64,000 nucleotides of DNA, from assembly GCA_028023455.1 (NCBI GenBank), contig JAQFVV010000013.1, positions 13,466,258-13,530,257 of the forward strand, written 5' to 3'. The notes below the pieces were generated by a model, which saw only the letters and a list, made by a program, of their open reading frames with translations, was not told the origin of the DNA and ran no database searches. The DNA is from Epiperipatus broadwayi (taxonomy: Eukaryota > Onychophora > Udeonychophora > Euonychophora > Peripatidae). Numbering within the stretch: position 1 is the stretch's first letter; each line of letters begins with the position of its first letter. Of this stretch, positions 21,658 to 32,927 are shown piece by piece. The position numbers and the translations under genes were made by a program.

Positions 21658-23322
21658 TGGTAATCATCTGAAATCCAGGCACAGCTGCTTGATGGTATTG
21701 ATGCTATACAAAATCAATCAAATGTAATGTTACCAGGCTGCAACTTTTTTTTATATAACAATTTTTTTTTTGATTAAACAAATTTTTATTTCATTTATAA
21801 CATGATTTCTTTTTTATTAAACAAATTTTTATATTCATTTTCATTGTTTTTTTTAACCTGACATTTTTCTTTATTCAACAAATTTTGGTAATTTGACTTT
21901 GTTTATTTTTCTGATTTTAAAACTTTTGACTGTTTCACGTCGAAAAAACTTGTTTAACCCCACCGAAAAACTATAATACAATTATTTGGGACTTGTTTTG
22001 ACTTTGTTCTACCTTTTTTTTTTTTTGGTTGACTAAATTGTTTTTCTTCTTATTATTAAATCAAAAGCAACTTTTGTGTTTTGGGGGGTTAAAAAATTGT
22101 TTTGAAACCCCCACCCTCAGATAAATAATTGTAACAAAAAGTCAATAATTTTTTTTAAACAACTTTTTTTCACTTTTATTTATATTTCATTTGAATTATC
22201 TTTTTTTTTTTTGGCTTCTGCAATAAACTGCTTTTGGGGGGCTTTCATACTTTATTATTAACAAAAAGTAAACAAAAATAGTAATTTATCTTAATCCCAC
22301 TTGTTTTAACCCTGCTGAAAAAATATAATACAATTATTTGGGAATTGTTTTGAATTTTTTCTACCTTTTTTTTTATTTGGTTGAAAGTTCTTCTTATTAA
22401 ATCAAAAGTAACTTTTGTGTTTTTGGGGGGTAAAAAAATGTTTTGAAACTCCCACCCTCGGATAAATAATTGTAACAAAAAGTCAATAATTTTTTTTTCA
22501 ACAACTTTTTCTCACTTTTTACTTTTATTTATATTTCATTTGAATTACCTTTTTTTTTGGCTTCTACAATAAACTGCTTTTTTGGGGGGGTTTCATACTT
22601 TGTTATTAACAAAAAGCAAACAAAAATAGTAATTTATTTTAACCCCGCTGAAAAAAGACAATCCAAATACTTGTCAATTTCTAATGAAATTTTAAAAAAA
22701 ATACACAAACTTTGGACTTTTTGAACTTATTTTTATTATTTCATAGCTGTAATAGAAGCAGTCTGGTATTTGAGAGGACATTATGTGCCTGAAAAAAGGA
22801 CAGTCTTACTTTCTATACTCAGCAATTTTGAAAAGTTTAAAAATTGCATGTTCTTCTCAGACATTTTATTGGTCTCGTATATTTTACATGCTGAAATGTG
22901 ACTCAGCACATGAGCTTTGTCGAAACATGTTTGAACATACCCTTTGCTAATTTTTTACATGTTAGCATTTTTTAGGGAAGGGTGGGGACCGTATGACAAT
23001 TTATTAGTAATTAACAAATTATTTAAATATAAATGACATCGCTCTATTATAAAGATTTGAAAAGTTGTACCGACTTGCAATTGAAACACCCTCAAGCGAT
23101 ACAGTAATCAGCTATGAATAGAACAAATACACATAAATAGTTTCAAAGCACAAAACAGGCCATAATATTTTTGTGCAATGTCATGTAAAGTGACCTGCAA
23201 TGGGTAATACAATATAAATGTTGTATTAGCCTTAAGACCAGCCACAGAAATGGCATTTTTATGTGTTTTGACACATAAACAATGCCATCAAGTAGCCGTG
23301 CCAAGATTTCAGATGATTACCA
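21658..23322. mobile_element. Non-autonomous DNA-transposon-like element with long TIRs
   Basis: Inverted arms of about 42 bases: 21658-21699 starts TGGTAATCATCTGAAATC and 23281-23322 is its inverse, both running on through a GGCAC-GCT-CTTGATGG core with four or five mismatches. Possible target duplication: GTTTTC before and TTTTTC after. The 1.66-kb interior has no transposase. It holds two copies of a ~340-bp tandem repeat, T-runs and G-runs, and a short GC-poor unique part. The core motif CTTGATGG is shared with the arms at 25591 and 26389, suggesting a family. The superfamily could not be assigned. Confidence 0.65.
21956..22655. repeat. Tandem repeat, about 340-bp unit, two copies
   Basis: Successive units begin at AACCCCACCGAAAAACTATA (21956) and AACCCTGCTGAAAAAATATA (22308); a third start, AACCCCGCTGAAAAAAGAC, lies at 22641. 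Each unit contains AATACAATTATTTGGGA, GATAAATAATTGTAACAAAA, a T-run with GGCTTCT, and a G-run before TTTCATACTT. Two G-run/T-run tracts per unit make it unusual in composition. Confidence 0.8.
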
Positions 23323-23578
23323 TTTTTCTATCCAAATTATGTAGAACATTTGAAGAGCCAGCTTCCAGCATTAATTACCATTACAGTATATGCATATTTT
23401 TTTTGTATAAAAGTTGTTAGACATTTCTTAAGTCCAGAAATTAATTAAGTTAATACCTATTTTTTATAACAAGTTCTATGAATACATATATATAAACTAT
23501 AACCATCCAGCCAATTTAAAGTACAATATAATTTTATATTTTGACTTACTGTGATAATACTAAAAACTTAAAAATAAT

Positions 23579-23985
23579 AAAGATTTTTTTTTATATTAAA
23601 TGCTTTTATTGACTGTGCATTAAAAAGAAATAAAATAATTGTTTCTTCAATTACTATTGCAGTTTTTAAAGCTAATTTGAAATAAAAATGGGGGGGGGGA
23701 GCACAGAAATTAATTAAGTCAATCCCTTGTTGTTTCAACCATAATTGGAGTTTTTAGATTTAACTTGAAATAAAAGCATGGAGAAGGGGGGAGGGAGTAT
23801 CCAGTAATTAGTTAAGTCAATCTCTTATTATTAAAAACAGGGATTGAGTTAATTAATTTCTGGACCCATGCTTTTATTTCAAGTTAAATCTAAAAACTCC
23901 AATTGTGTTTGATGAAACAATTATTTTATTTCTTTTTAGTGCATAGTCAATATAAGCATTACATTTAATATTAAAATTCTTTTTA
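23579..23985. repeat. Inverted-repeat element with a duplicated inner segment
   Basis: The left arm (23579 to about 23730) and right arm (about 23841-23985) are inverted copies sharing TAAAAAGAAATAAAATAATT, GGAGTTTTTAGATTTAACTT and CAGAAATTAATTAA. Between them is a second, direct copy of the inner part of the left arm (about 23737-23830), with G-runs GGGGGGGGG (near 23691) and GGGGGG (near 23785). The fragment CCAGAAATTAATTAAG also stands alone at about 23433. It is a fold-back or MITE-like repeat without coding capacity. Confidence 0.65.
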
Positions 23986-25590
23986 TCTCTATTATTTTTA
24001 TATAAAAAATGACACTACTATTAATTGTTTATTTAAAAATAAGTATTTTTTAACTTGAGCTGCATTAAAAAATGAACAAAAGATAACTTTAAAATATTTA
24101 AAAATAAACTTATTTAATATATCATCTCATAATAATTATAATAATTCTGCAATATCTTTTTTACATATTTTATTAATCTGCTTTTCTTTAGATTTGGATA
24201 TGTGGAATTTGATATCTAGCTAAATGAAGTTGCAATCTGGTAATGAAAAACATATAATTGATTTATAGTACTACTCGAAAAGAACTAAAAATTATAGTTT
24301 TTCATTGTGGGCCTGTAGTCTGCTTTAGTTAAAAAAAAAAGCCCGTGATAATCCAAGGAAAACAGTAAGAAACACAATTTTTAAAAATTATATTATTACA
24401 TGCCAAAATATTTAATTCTTAAAATAAATTTTATTATATCAATATTATCATTTTAATGTCATTCAGTCAATTGTAACAACCATATAACATTATTTGTAAC
24501 CTTTTGTAAATGGTCCAGTCTATTCAGACAATAACTTAAAAAATTGTTATTTAGTGGAACAAACCAAGTGTTTGATTTTTTTATTATAATTATACAATAT
24601 ATCTATCATTAAACAAAATAAAGTGTGAGGTGTATTAGTTATTTATAAAAATTTATCAAATAAAAAATGTAAGTATGAAAATGAAAATTTATTCTTTAAA
24701 TATTTGTAAACGTAATGTAAATCTTTAGTTCCTAAAAGTCAAATAAAAAGTTCAAAAAGTTATTTGAAATTCAAAACAGAAACAAATTATTACAAGAAAA
24801 AGAGATTGAATAAAATTGGCTAAATCACTAAACAAATTTCTGACATGAACAACAAAGAAATAAAAGATGGATAGTTTTAAAGAAGCAACTAGTTTGACAG
24901 TCACTTGAGACATTTTTAATATTTTATTAGAAAACAGTAAAAAACAAATATGGCAACAAAATGCAACTGCCTTAATAACATCACCAGAAGTTGAAGAAAG
25001 CCGTGATTCTGAGAATGAAAAGCTTGAAAGTTCTGAATTTACATTAAATTTTAATGTTATTGATTCATCACTTGATTAAACATTATTGTTATAAAAGTTA
25101 GAAATTTCTATTAGTCAGGGGTAGTTAATAGTGATATTTTTAAAAATTATTTTCTGATTGCAAGCTTTTAAAATCACATTATTATTATTACTTATCAAAT
25201 AGAGAGAAAGTTTCTAGAAGTTATTTAGTTTAATTTGAATAAGAATGCAAATTATTTTGTGATTGTAGTATGCAACTTACTAATGATTACTGGTATGATG
25301 ACTGGCAATACTTGAGTCAGTTATAAAAAAATAAAACAAGATCCATGATTATCAAAAATTGAAAAAAATACAAAGATCTGAAAAATATACAATTGATTCA
25401 ATTCAACAAAGACTACTTGAAACAGAAAAAATATTGGCAATATGTTTGTAAAACAATTAATCAATATAAAACAATATTTATCAAGATATTGTTTAGCTTT
25501 TAGAGATCTAAAAATATTTTTGAGAATAATAATGCTAACTTTTTAAAATTAATAAAAACTAATCTGTTGTTAGTAATGATGGTAGTGTTT
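23986..25590. other. AT-rich intergenic DNA, possible coding relic
   Basis: No clear gene. One frame from about 24906 to 25078 reads 57 codons without a stop and has an acidic, serine-rich composition (for example EVEESRDSENEKLESSEF). It has no start codon and no recognised family, so it may be a transposase or gene fragment, or chance. Confidence 0.35.
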
Positions 25591-26389
25591 CCAACTGTGT
25601 CATGCGGCTGCTTGATGGCACTGTTGCTTGCAAAAGCACAGAAATATGCCATTTATGTAGACGAACTTACAGCCTCTAGAACAGTTCTGTTAGTAAGGCA
25701 TATATGCCGTTGCACGCTGTGCTTCACTTCACTATGTAAATAGCACATACTTCATCGATAATTACCGTAGGATGTAAGGGTGTGTGGAATTCAACAGGTC
25801 ATAAGTGTTTTTATGTGCATTCGAATTAAGGATCTTCCACCTTACCTGATGTACTATTATATACTAATAATTGTAATTCCTTCATCTCGTTTCCCTACAC
25901 ATCTTTGAAGGTGAAAATAATTGCATAAGGATATGTTGTTGAAGCATTTCACATAAGTCACAAGAAAAGGCATGTTTGCGTGAGAACAGCTACGAGAGTA
26001 ATCCAATAGCTGCCATTGTCCATTATTTTGGAAATCATAATATTGGTTCACTCAGACTAGAGCATGTATTGGCTGCTCCTTTGGATTGGCAAAACCATCG
26101 GAGCCCCCCTCTCCCGCACATTCCAGCGCTACCCACTGCCAGCTTCATTCACTCAGACTAGTGCATGGATTTATTCTAATTTTCAGTCGAAAAATAATAC
26201 ACATTTTCAAACTCTTGGTTTTATATGTTTTTAAAATGAAAATTCTGTTAAATACCATCGGAAATTTTTTTAAAATACTTTAAAAAATTGTCAGAGAACA
26301 GAAAGCAAAAAATTATTGCCCCAGTAATGTTACATTTCATTATTTTTTTAAGCAAAAGCCCCATCAAGCGGCCACACTACATGGTCGGG
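25591..26389. mobile_element. TIR element of the CTTGATGG family
   Basis: The left end, with GCGGCTGCTTGATGGCACTG (25605-25624), and the right end, whose inverse reads GTGGCCGCTTGATGGGGCTT (about 26357-26376), are imperfect inverted repeats about 800 bp apart. Both share the CGCTTGATGG core with the longer element at 21658-23322. The interior is richer in GC than its surroundings. It contains a direct repeat, TTCACTCAGACTAG, at about 26047 and 26148 followed by GCATG. No transposase frame was seen. Boundaries are uncertain by some tens of bases. Confidence 0.5.
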
Positions 26390-27624
26390 AATCAGTATAC
26401 AGAACTTCAATTATATGTTAGCCAAAAAATATATAAACCAATAAATAAACAAACAAAAATTTAAAATTCATAACATTATTAGATTTTACTACTTGAGCAA
26501 CCATTTTTTGTCTCTGAGGAAAAACAAAAAAAATAAAATTTGTAAATAAATTTTATATTATGCTACCAGATACTTTTTCATTTCACAACATTCAACATGA
26601 TCATGTTTAGTAATAAAATTTCTTTAATTTGTGATAAAAGCACTCACACATGATTCTTTTTTTATTATTATTTTCAAATTCGATGAATATTATAATTCTG
26701 ACTTAAAACATCAAATTATAAGAGAAATCATAGTGTGATGATAACAAAATTATGTTTTCATAAAAGAAAAAGGTTTTTTTTTTTTTTAAAAAAAAAAAAG
26801 AAAAGAATATCACCCAGTGCATATTTAATTGCAAAGAAAATCAGACATTTCTATAAAAATGGTATGGTATCTATTTAAAATAAGCTGTTGTTATTGGATG
26901 ATTATTTATTTGGCCAAAATATATTTGCATTTCATATGAATGATAAATTCTGGAAATGTAATCCTTATCTTTGAATGATTTATTTGAAGTATGCTTGTAA
27001 ACAAAATGATTCTTGGTTTTATCACTGTCATTATTTCGTAGTTGGGAAAATCTTATTTCACAAAATATCAATGTATATATGTATTCTTATTCATGTTGCA
27101 ATATATGTGGGATAAGAAATGCACATATGTAAATGTTGTTTATTAATTAGAATATATTTATAATGTTATTTTTTACTATTCTTAATTATAGTCAAATACT
27201 GAATTCGACAACTAATAGAATGTGAAACATCTTTCAAAAATGAGGACTATGAATAATTAATAAGTAATATCTTATCAATGGTATATTCTATTATCTAGTT
27301 AAATGTGATCTTGACACTTAATGCCTAGATACTGTTTCCAATATAATCAGTCTTTACAGTGATCTTCTTTTATTACTTTTTCATTTTTTAACTTCCATTT
27401 AAATCTCAGCACCATACATTTTTCTTGTCATTCGTAATCTTTCCTTTATAACTGGAACACTAGAATTGTATACTTGTTTCATATTTTTTACCCTTGCATT
27501 GCAGATACGATAATTACTATAATGGTGAAATATCCAATACAATTTATTTGACCATAATGTTGTCACAAATACATAAATAAATAATCAACCAAAATAAGAT
27601 TGAAATGAACAATTATTAATAAAT
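26390..27624. other. AT-rich intergenic DNA
   Basis: Contains an A-run next to a T-run at 26773-26799 and no recognised gene. The 66-codon minus-strand frame at 26871-27071 shows no motif. Confidence 0.5.
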
Positions 27625-27686
27625 ATAATATTTATCGAACGGGTTTTCATCTCAATGAAGATGAAAGTCAGCTCGATAAATATTAT
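27625..27686. repeat. Near-perfect 62-bp hairpin
   Basis: Outer arms ATAATATTTATCGA (27625-27638) and TCGATAAATATTAT (27673-27686) pair perfectly over 14 bases. An inner stem pairs TTTCATC (27645-27651) with GATGAAA (27660-27666) around an 8-base loop. The two stems are separated by a six-base internal loop on each side. It could be a small fold-back element or a structured RNA; there is no evidence of transcription. Confidence 0.55.
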
Positions 27687-28004
27687 AAAATAGTTATTGA
27701 TAGTTATTTATTTCAATATTAGTTTGATTGATTATTTAGATACAATAATTCTGATTGCATTTTTTCTATTTTGTGTATGTATTTATATAAAAGTATGTAA
27801 AACATGAACAATTTTCAATGTTGAGTAAACAGAAATGAAGTTAGGTTTAGCAGACTGTTTTTTATATAATGCAAATATTATTGCTTTGTAAATAACAATG
27901 TCATATTGCACCATTTCTGTGACACTTATTGTAACTTTTAATAAATAATAATAGATGCCAGATGGTGGCATTTATTCATCCCTATCCTGTATTATTCTAT
28001 TTAA

Positions 28005-28055
28005 TATCATCAGACTAGCTTCAAGCTTATGGCTTTCATCAGTGAGGAACTATGG
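28005..28055 (-). ncRNA. Hammerhead-ribozyme-like motif (left arm)
   Basis: Read on the minus strand: CTGATGA at 28042-28036 is the conserved box. Then come AAGCC, the loop ATA and AGCTT (an imperfect stem II), GAAGC at 28022-28018 in place of the canonical GAAAC, and TAGTC at 28017-28013. The last ends in a GUC-type cleavage triplet and leaves a minimal stem III. Before the box is TCCTCA and after the triplet TGATGA, which pair in five of six positions as stem I. The layout matches the short-stem-III hammerheads described in Penelope-like and related retroelements. The A-to-G change in GAAA probably weakens or kills it. Confidence 0.4.
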
Positions 28056-28220
28056 ATCTTGAACCAGTGCGCCTGGACCATTCTGATCTAATACATTTTA
28101 TTATGCAAGCAAGATGACTTGAATTGAAAATATTTATTTGAGATGACATATTCATAACATTTCTGGAAAAAGAGTATATTAGATCCTAAAGGTGCAGGTG
28201 CACTGATCCAACATTCAAAA

Positions 28221-28268
28221 CTTCTCACTGATAAAAGCCATCGGCTTGAAACTAGTCTATGGATATTG
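28221..28268 (+). ncRNA. Hammerhead-ribozyme-like motif (right arm)
   Basis: CTGATAA at 28228-28234 is one change from the conserved CTGATGA. Stem II is perfect: AAGCC (28235-28239), loop ATC, GGCTT (28243-28247). The canonical GAAAC is at 28248-28252, followed by TAGTC (28253-28257) with a GTC cleavage triplet. Stem I pairing with the flanks is weak. The two arms thus carry complementary defects: this one has an altered first box and an intact GAAA, and the left one the reverse. Confidence 0.4.
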
Positions 28269-28379
28269 GGTAGAAAAACACAGTATAAAATTAATAAGCA
28301 CAATCATCTGGCCTCTATTATTACTTCTTAAATCTTAAAAGGAGTGACATAGAAATAGTGAAAATTGTGATTGTTATTT

Positions 28380-30640
28380 CATATACATTAATCTTTTGCC
28401 ATGATAATTGGTGATATGAATATTGATTTATTAATTAAAGAGCATAATTCTACTTGTAGACAGTTGGATTTATTATATAGTATGATATTAGTTGTGCAAC
28501 ACATCATATACTTCTCTGCTTGATCATATATTTCTAAGACTTAATAAATATTTTAATTATGAGTTAGTCTTATCTGATATAGCCTTCACAGATCATTCTG
28601 CATTTCTCCAAAATTGTCTTTAATATCTTATAATAACTCAATTATCTACTCAGTAATTGGTAAACTGTCATATGATTATATTGAATAATTTATTATCCAG
28701 TCAGAATAGAGATAATGTTTTTGTTTGAATAATGTAACTTAAAATACAGTATTCGTATTTTTTAAATTGTTAAAGCAGTTAATTGTATTAAATTGAAAAG
28801 TAAAAGTAGACAGCTTTTTTGAGGGATAATGGATCAGTTAAATAAAAAGATTTATTTGAGGAAACATCTACAATATTATGCTGATAATCTGTCTAAAGCA
28901 GCTTAGTAAAAAATTAAATCTGATATAAAAAAGCTAAATTATGTTAATAGAAAGTATTCCCTTTTAATAAAAATAATTTTCTGTAATGAAAAACAATTAT
29001 TTCTATGAGTAAATATCATCTAGGTAAATTAATTTTAAACAAAACAATGACGATGGGAATGGAAAACATATTGTTGATCTTTTCTGTATTTTTTTTTTTA
29101 TAGATATGCCACAGATGGAAACTTCTATTACTGGTTTGATGTTTGGAACTCTTTCCGATCTTTCTTTTAGTCTGATGTTTCTAAAAATTGATTATTGTTT
29201 ACTCTTAGGTTATTCTAAGGTAGTCAGTAGTTTGCTTATACAGAACTTTCCTTGAATTTGAAAATAGAAGGATTTTTCAGTCTATTTATCCTCCACTCTA
29301 TCACAAGCACCTGTGATCCACGTAACCACACACATGTAAAAAAGATACATTATCCACAATATACATATTTTATGCAGAACCAGCACTCATCAGTTGGGAC
29401 AGATCATAATTTTGAACACATATATACAACCAGTGCTCAGTTTTTATTAAGATAGGAATTCCTTAAACTTTAATGGACAAACTTCAAACTTCTCACCCTC
29501 TCAACAATTTAACTATTCATTTCATTAAAAAACCAAAGATGGATTGCTCAAAACCCTTGTTGGCTTTGATATCATAGTCATGCCATGTAAGCATTACATC
29601 AATTTAACTCCTCATATCATCAGACATTATGTATCCTTATATATTAATAGAAGAGGGATGTCCTAAACTTATACGAAGATGTAATCTGTGGAATTTGCTT
29701 ACACCAAATGTTTCATATATGTTTAAATAGAGAGATGTGAACTCAGGATTTGATTGTATATATGTATGTGAGATTATGATTTGGCCTAACTGATGTGGCT
29801 GGTTTTGCATGAAATATGTATTTTGGGGATCATGTATCATTTTTACATGTGTATGGTCATGTATATCTGTTGCTTAAGATAGAGTGGAGGATGAATAGAC
29901 TGAAAAATGATGGAATTATGAATAGACTGAAAAATCCTGGTTTAAATTCTTTTATTTAATCTCATGTTGTAAATAAATTGATTTCAAAAAGTCTTAAAGA
30001 TAATAAATTTGACCCTTTTTTGTCTTTTGGTTTATTTTCTGAATATTTAAAAATTGGTAATACTCACTCATTTTTAAAAAGAGAAATCCATTAGTTATCA
30101 AAATTATAGGTCCATTTTAATTACTTTTAAGCTAATAGAGACAGTAGTTAAGGATAATATATCATATAAAGATATCATCTTTGGAAATGAATTGGATGAT
30201 CATAATATTCACCATTTTGATTTGCTTGGTGGAAAAAATGCTTTGGTGTTTTATAATTATGTCCACAAATTAACATCTTCATTGGATAATGGTCTTAAGA
30301 CTGCATTTGTGTATTTGGATTTATCTAAAGCATTTGATTTTTTCCAGCATTTGTATTCATATGGCTTTTGAAGTCATTTCCTTCCTTAGCTTAAAAAATA
30401 TGTAAAAACTTAAAAGAAAGCAATTAAAATTCATGGTGTTGTGAGTCATTTAAATTGGTTATTTTATGAGATTTGGAGGATTTGTACTTAGTCTCATTAA
30501 TTTTGATTAGTGATATTTTTGCTATGCCATTGAATTTAATGATTTATACTTTTGCTGATAATATTGTTCTGTCTTGTATGCTAACTCATAGTTTATTTCA
30601 GTAGATGATTAATAAAAATTTGGTTTAATTAGTACTTGAC
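28380..30640 (+). pseudogene. CR1/Jockey-like LINE relic, heavily decayed
   Basis: Dispersed remains of a non-LTR retrotransposon Pol. Near 28400 the plus strand reads IIGDMNIDLL, the end of an APE-type endonuclease core, followed by STCRQLDLLYSM and, about 170 bases on, LSDIAFTDHSAF with the conserved DH. After an interruption by the inverted-repeat element at 29270-29939, reverse-transcriptase pieces follow: KTAFVYLDLSKAFDFFQH near 30300 (motif A) and IYTFADNIVLSCML near 30545, where motif C has N for the second catalytic D. Many stops and frameshifts make it long dead. The clade is assigned from the style of these motifs only; the 5' and 3' ends were not found. Confidence 0.6.
29270..29939. 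repeat. Inverted-repeat element inserted in the LINE relic
   Basis: Arms of about 185 bases: the left (29270 to about 29455) begins GGATTTTTCAGTCTAT, and the right (about 29725-29908) is its inverse. Both contain TCCTCCACTCTATC, ACACATGTAAAAA and ATACATATTT. The right tip is doubled (AATAGACTGAAAAAT at about 29894 and 29921). There is no transposase frame. It separates the endonuclease and reverse-transcriptase parts of the LINE, so it is younger than that element. Confidence 0.7.
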
Positions 30641-30657
30641 TAATGCTAAACTGTTTA

Positions 30658-30808
30658 ACAGTTACTCAGAGTAAAATGATATATATATATATATATACTT
30701 CATATTGGTTTAATATATATTTGTAGCTTTAACAGTTACTCAGAGTAAAATGAGATATATATATATTTGCAAATGTACTTCATATTGGTTTAATATATAT
30801 TTGTAGCT
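30658..30808. repeat. Short tandem duplication, about 75-bp unit
   Basis: AACAGTTACTCAGAGTAAAA occurs at about 30657 and 30731. Each copy is followed by a TA microsatellite, TACTTCATATTGGTTTAAT and ATATATTTGTAGCT. It lies in the tail region of the LINE relic. Confidence 0.75.
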
Positions 30809-31283
30809 AATCATGTTTGTAGTTGTGTTTTATTGAATTTTTATTGATCCTACATTGTCTTAACTAAATCATATTGTTTATTTATGTTCTCAGTTTTGTC
30901 AGACTAATTATTTGTTGTATTATTTAAAGAAAATTATATCTAGGCCTATTATCAAAGAGGGTTGTATAAAATCCTATTTGAATGATTATACAATTTACAC
31001 TTTATATTCATTATATATTTTGCAAAATTATACTATGCGTATTATTTTTGGATAGACTTCGATTGATTTCTGTGCATGATATTTATAATAATTAATGTAT
31101 ATTTTATGGGTGACTACTAATATATAACATTATAATTTCTTTTTGTCATAAAATCTTTATTGTAAATACTCATTTAGCCAAAAACATTTCAGTTGATATT
31201 ATCAGATTTCAGCTTGTAATATAGTCATAAGCAGTTCAGTTGTAATAGCATTAAGCTATTTAATTTTTTTTTTTTATGTCTAT
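30809..31283. other. AT-rich spacer, possible LINE 3' remnant
   Basis: No clear gene. A short frame near 30930-31000 reads KIISRPIIKEGCIKSYL and could be the distal part of the LINE relic, but support is weak. Confidence 0.35.
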
Positions 31284-32530
31284 TGTAACAGACCAGATTT
31301 CACACTACCAAAAGAGAGGAAGCATGTCTCACTACAGTCAGGCCTAGGGTCTTATGGGTAGGATGCAGAGAATGGTTCGATGAAGTACTTAACCAATGAT
31401 TGTGTCTATCTGAATGAGCTAGCTCTAATTTAAAATTATATTCAGACACAGTCTAGGCTGGATCATCCAGATCTCATTCCTCTCTTGGGTTACATTATGC
31501 CTCAGAATTCAAACCCAGGGAGAAATTTGCTTTTGACTGTCTTCAGAGATGAATCTTATTTAGGATGACAATTATGTAACCTCTATATAGGTTCCTAATG
31601 GCTTCTATTCAATTAACCCGATTATTGAATCATCATATACATATTGAAAATGTGCATGAGTATATATGTATATATGTAGTCAAATAAGTCGATGGATAGT
31701 GTATAAATGGTTTTAGATAAACTAAAAACCAAATAAAAATGTTTTCTTTAAACTCAAAATAACTTTTATTAACAACAGGGGAAATTCAAAATCTTTTAAC
31801 AATAATAATAAGAGTAATAAAATACTATTCTGCATATTGGGCATGCAATTCTACCATATCTTATTTAAATGTATTAATGTTCCAACACTTCTCATTATAA
31901 AGTTGCATAACTCAACCTACAATATTTACAAAGCAAATTAAATAAGATTAAGCAAAAAACAAATTATGATTAAATTAAGTGAGAAGCTAGCTAATTAATT
32001 TATTAAATTATGCAAGTATATACATATAATGTAATAGCCTTGTTATCCAGTGTAGGTTGTAGATGATTGATATTTCATTCTCTTGGGCCCTCCTACCTAA
32101 GTGATTGATAGTAAAGAATCATTTAAAAGAAAGTTAGTCATTCAGACAGAATAAAAACAAATATAATGATTGTTAATAAATAATAAATAAGCAACTCTGT
32201 CTTGTAAAAAGTGTCTGCAATTAATATGGAATGGTATATAAATTTGTACCTTTCATATTACATGACAGCAATGATCTAATGTCAGGTCACTATGAGGGAT
32301 GGGGGCCTAGATTTTATTTACACACAAAATAGCTTTGTCCAACTTAGCAACCTTCCCCCTCTTTCTGTACAATGTTACTTTAAGTATTCCTGAACTAGAT
32401 ATGTTAAAATTTCCAAGTGCAAAAAAAAAATAAAAAATAATAGATTTACAAAAAAAAAAATCTAATATGAAATAAAATCGAAAAAAGCTCATATCCTTTT
32501 CATTAATCTAGATTAAAGTTGGTAAGTGTG
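31284..32530 (-). repeat. 3' LTR
   Basis: Aligns throughout with 35987-37230. Shared landmarks are TGTAAC/TGTAAT at the inner-outer edge, CTCACTACAGTCAGG, AATTCAAACC-AGGGAGAAAT, TAGCCTTGTTATCCAGT and AATTAAAGTTGGT at the far end. It abuts the truncated RT frame directly at about 32530 with no purine tract between, so the deletion may also have removed the LTR's first bases. Confidence 0.85.
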
Positions 32531-32927
32531 TCAATGCTTTAGACAGAGCTCAATCTGCCAACAACTGGAGGTTAGATCAAAGGTACTTCTTCTTTCCAAA
32601 TCTCACAAATAATTCATGAATGGGCAGTGGAATATTTCTATCAGGGACAGTAATTTTCTTTAGTTGTCTAGCATCCAAACAAAATGTCATTGACCCATCT
32701 TTCTTTTTCACAGTTACAACTGGTTTACAGTAAGGTGAAGAGCATTTGGAAATGATCCCCCAATCCAGCATTTTATTAATTTGTTTAGCTATTTTTTGCC
32801 AATACTGGTATTGAATAGGATATGACCTGGATCGAGATGGTTGATCATGTACTAATCTAATTCTTTGCTGAAATCCTTCTATCACTTCTGGTATCTCTGA
32901 AAAAATTGGGCTAAATTCATAAATCAC
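32531..32927 (-). pseudogene. Gypsy reverse transcriptase, N-terminal fragment
   Basis: The minus-strand frame 32927-32577 reads the start of a Gypsy RT: PSRSRSYPIQYQYWQKIAKQ, LDWGIISKCSSPYCKPVVTV, KKKDGSM and CLDARQLKKITVPDRNIPLP. After a frameshift at about 32585 the next conserved block, FDLTSSCWQIEL, follows, and the sequence then runs straight into the LTR. The catalytic YxDD box and everything downstream are absent, so the fragment could not polymerise DNA. Confidence 0.85.

Larger units (their letters stand above)
28004..28268. mobile_element. Short inverted-repeat element with hammerhead-like arms
   Basis: The left arm (28004-28093) and right arm (about 28171-28268) are inverted copies with mismatches around a spacer of about 80 bases. 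Shared blocks, read inward, are AATATC, AGACTAG-TTCAAGC, ATGGCTTT-ATCAGTGAG and GATCTAATA. Each arm carries a hammerhead-ribozyme-like core, listed separately. There is no coding capacity. A third, more decayed relative lies inside the element at 61431-61680. Confidence 0.6.
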
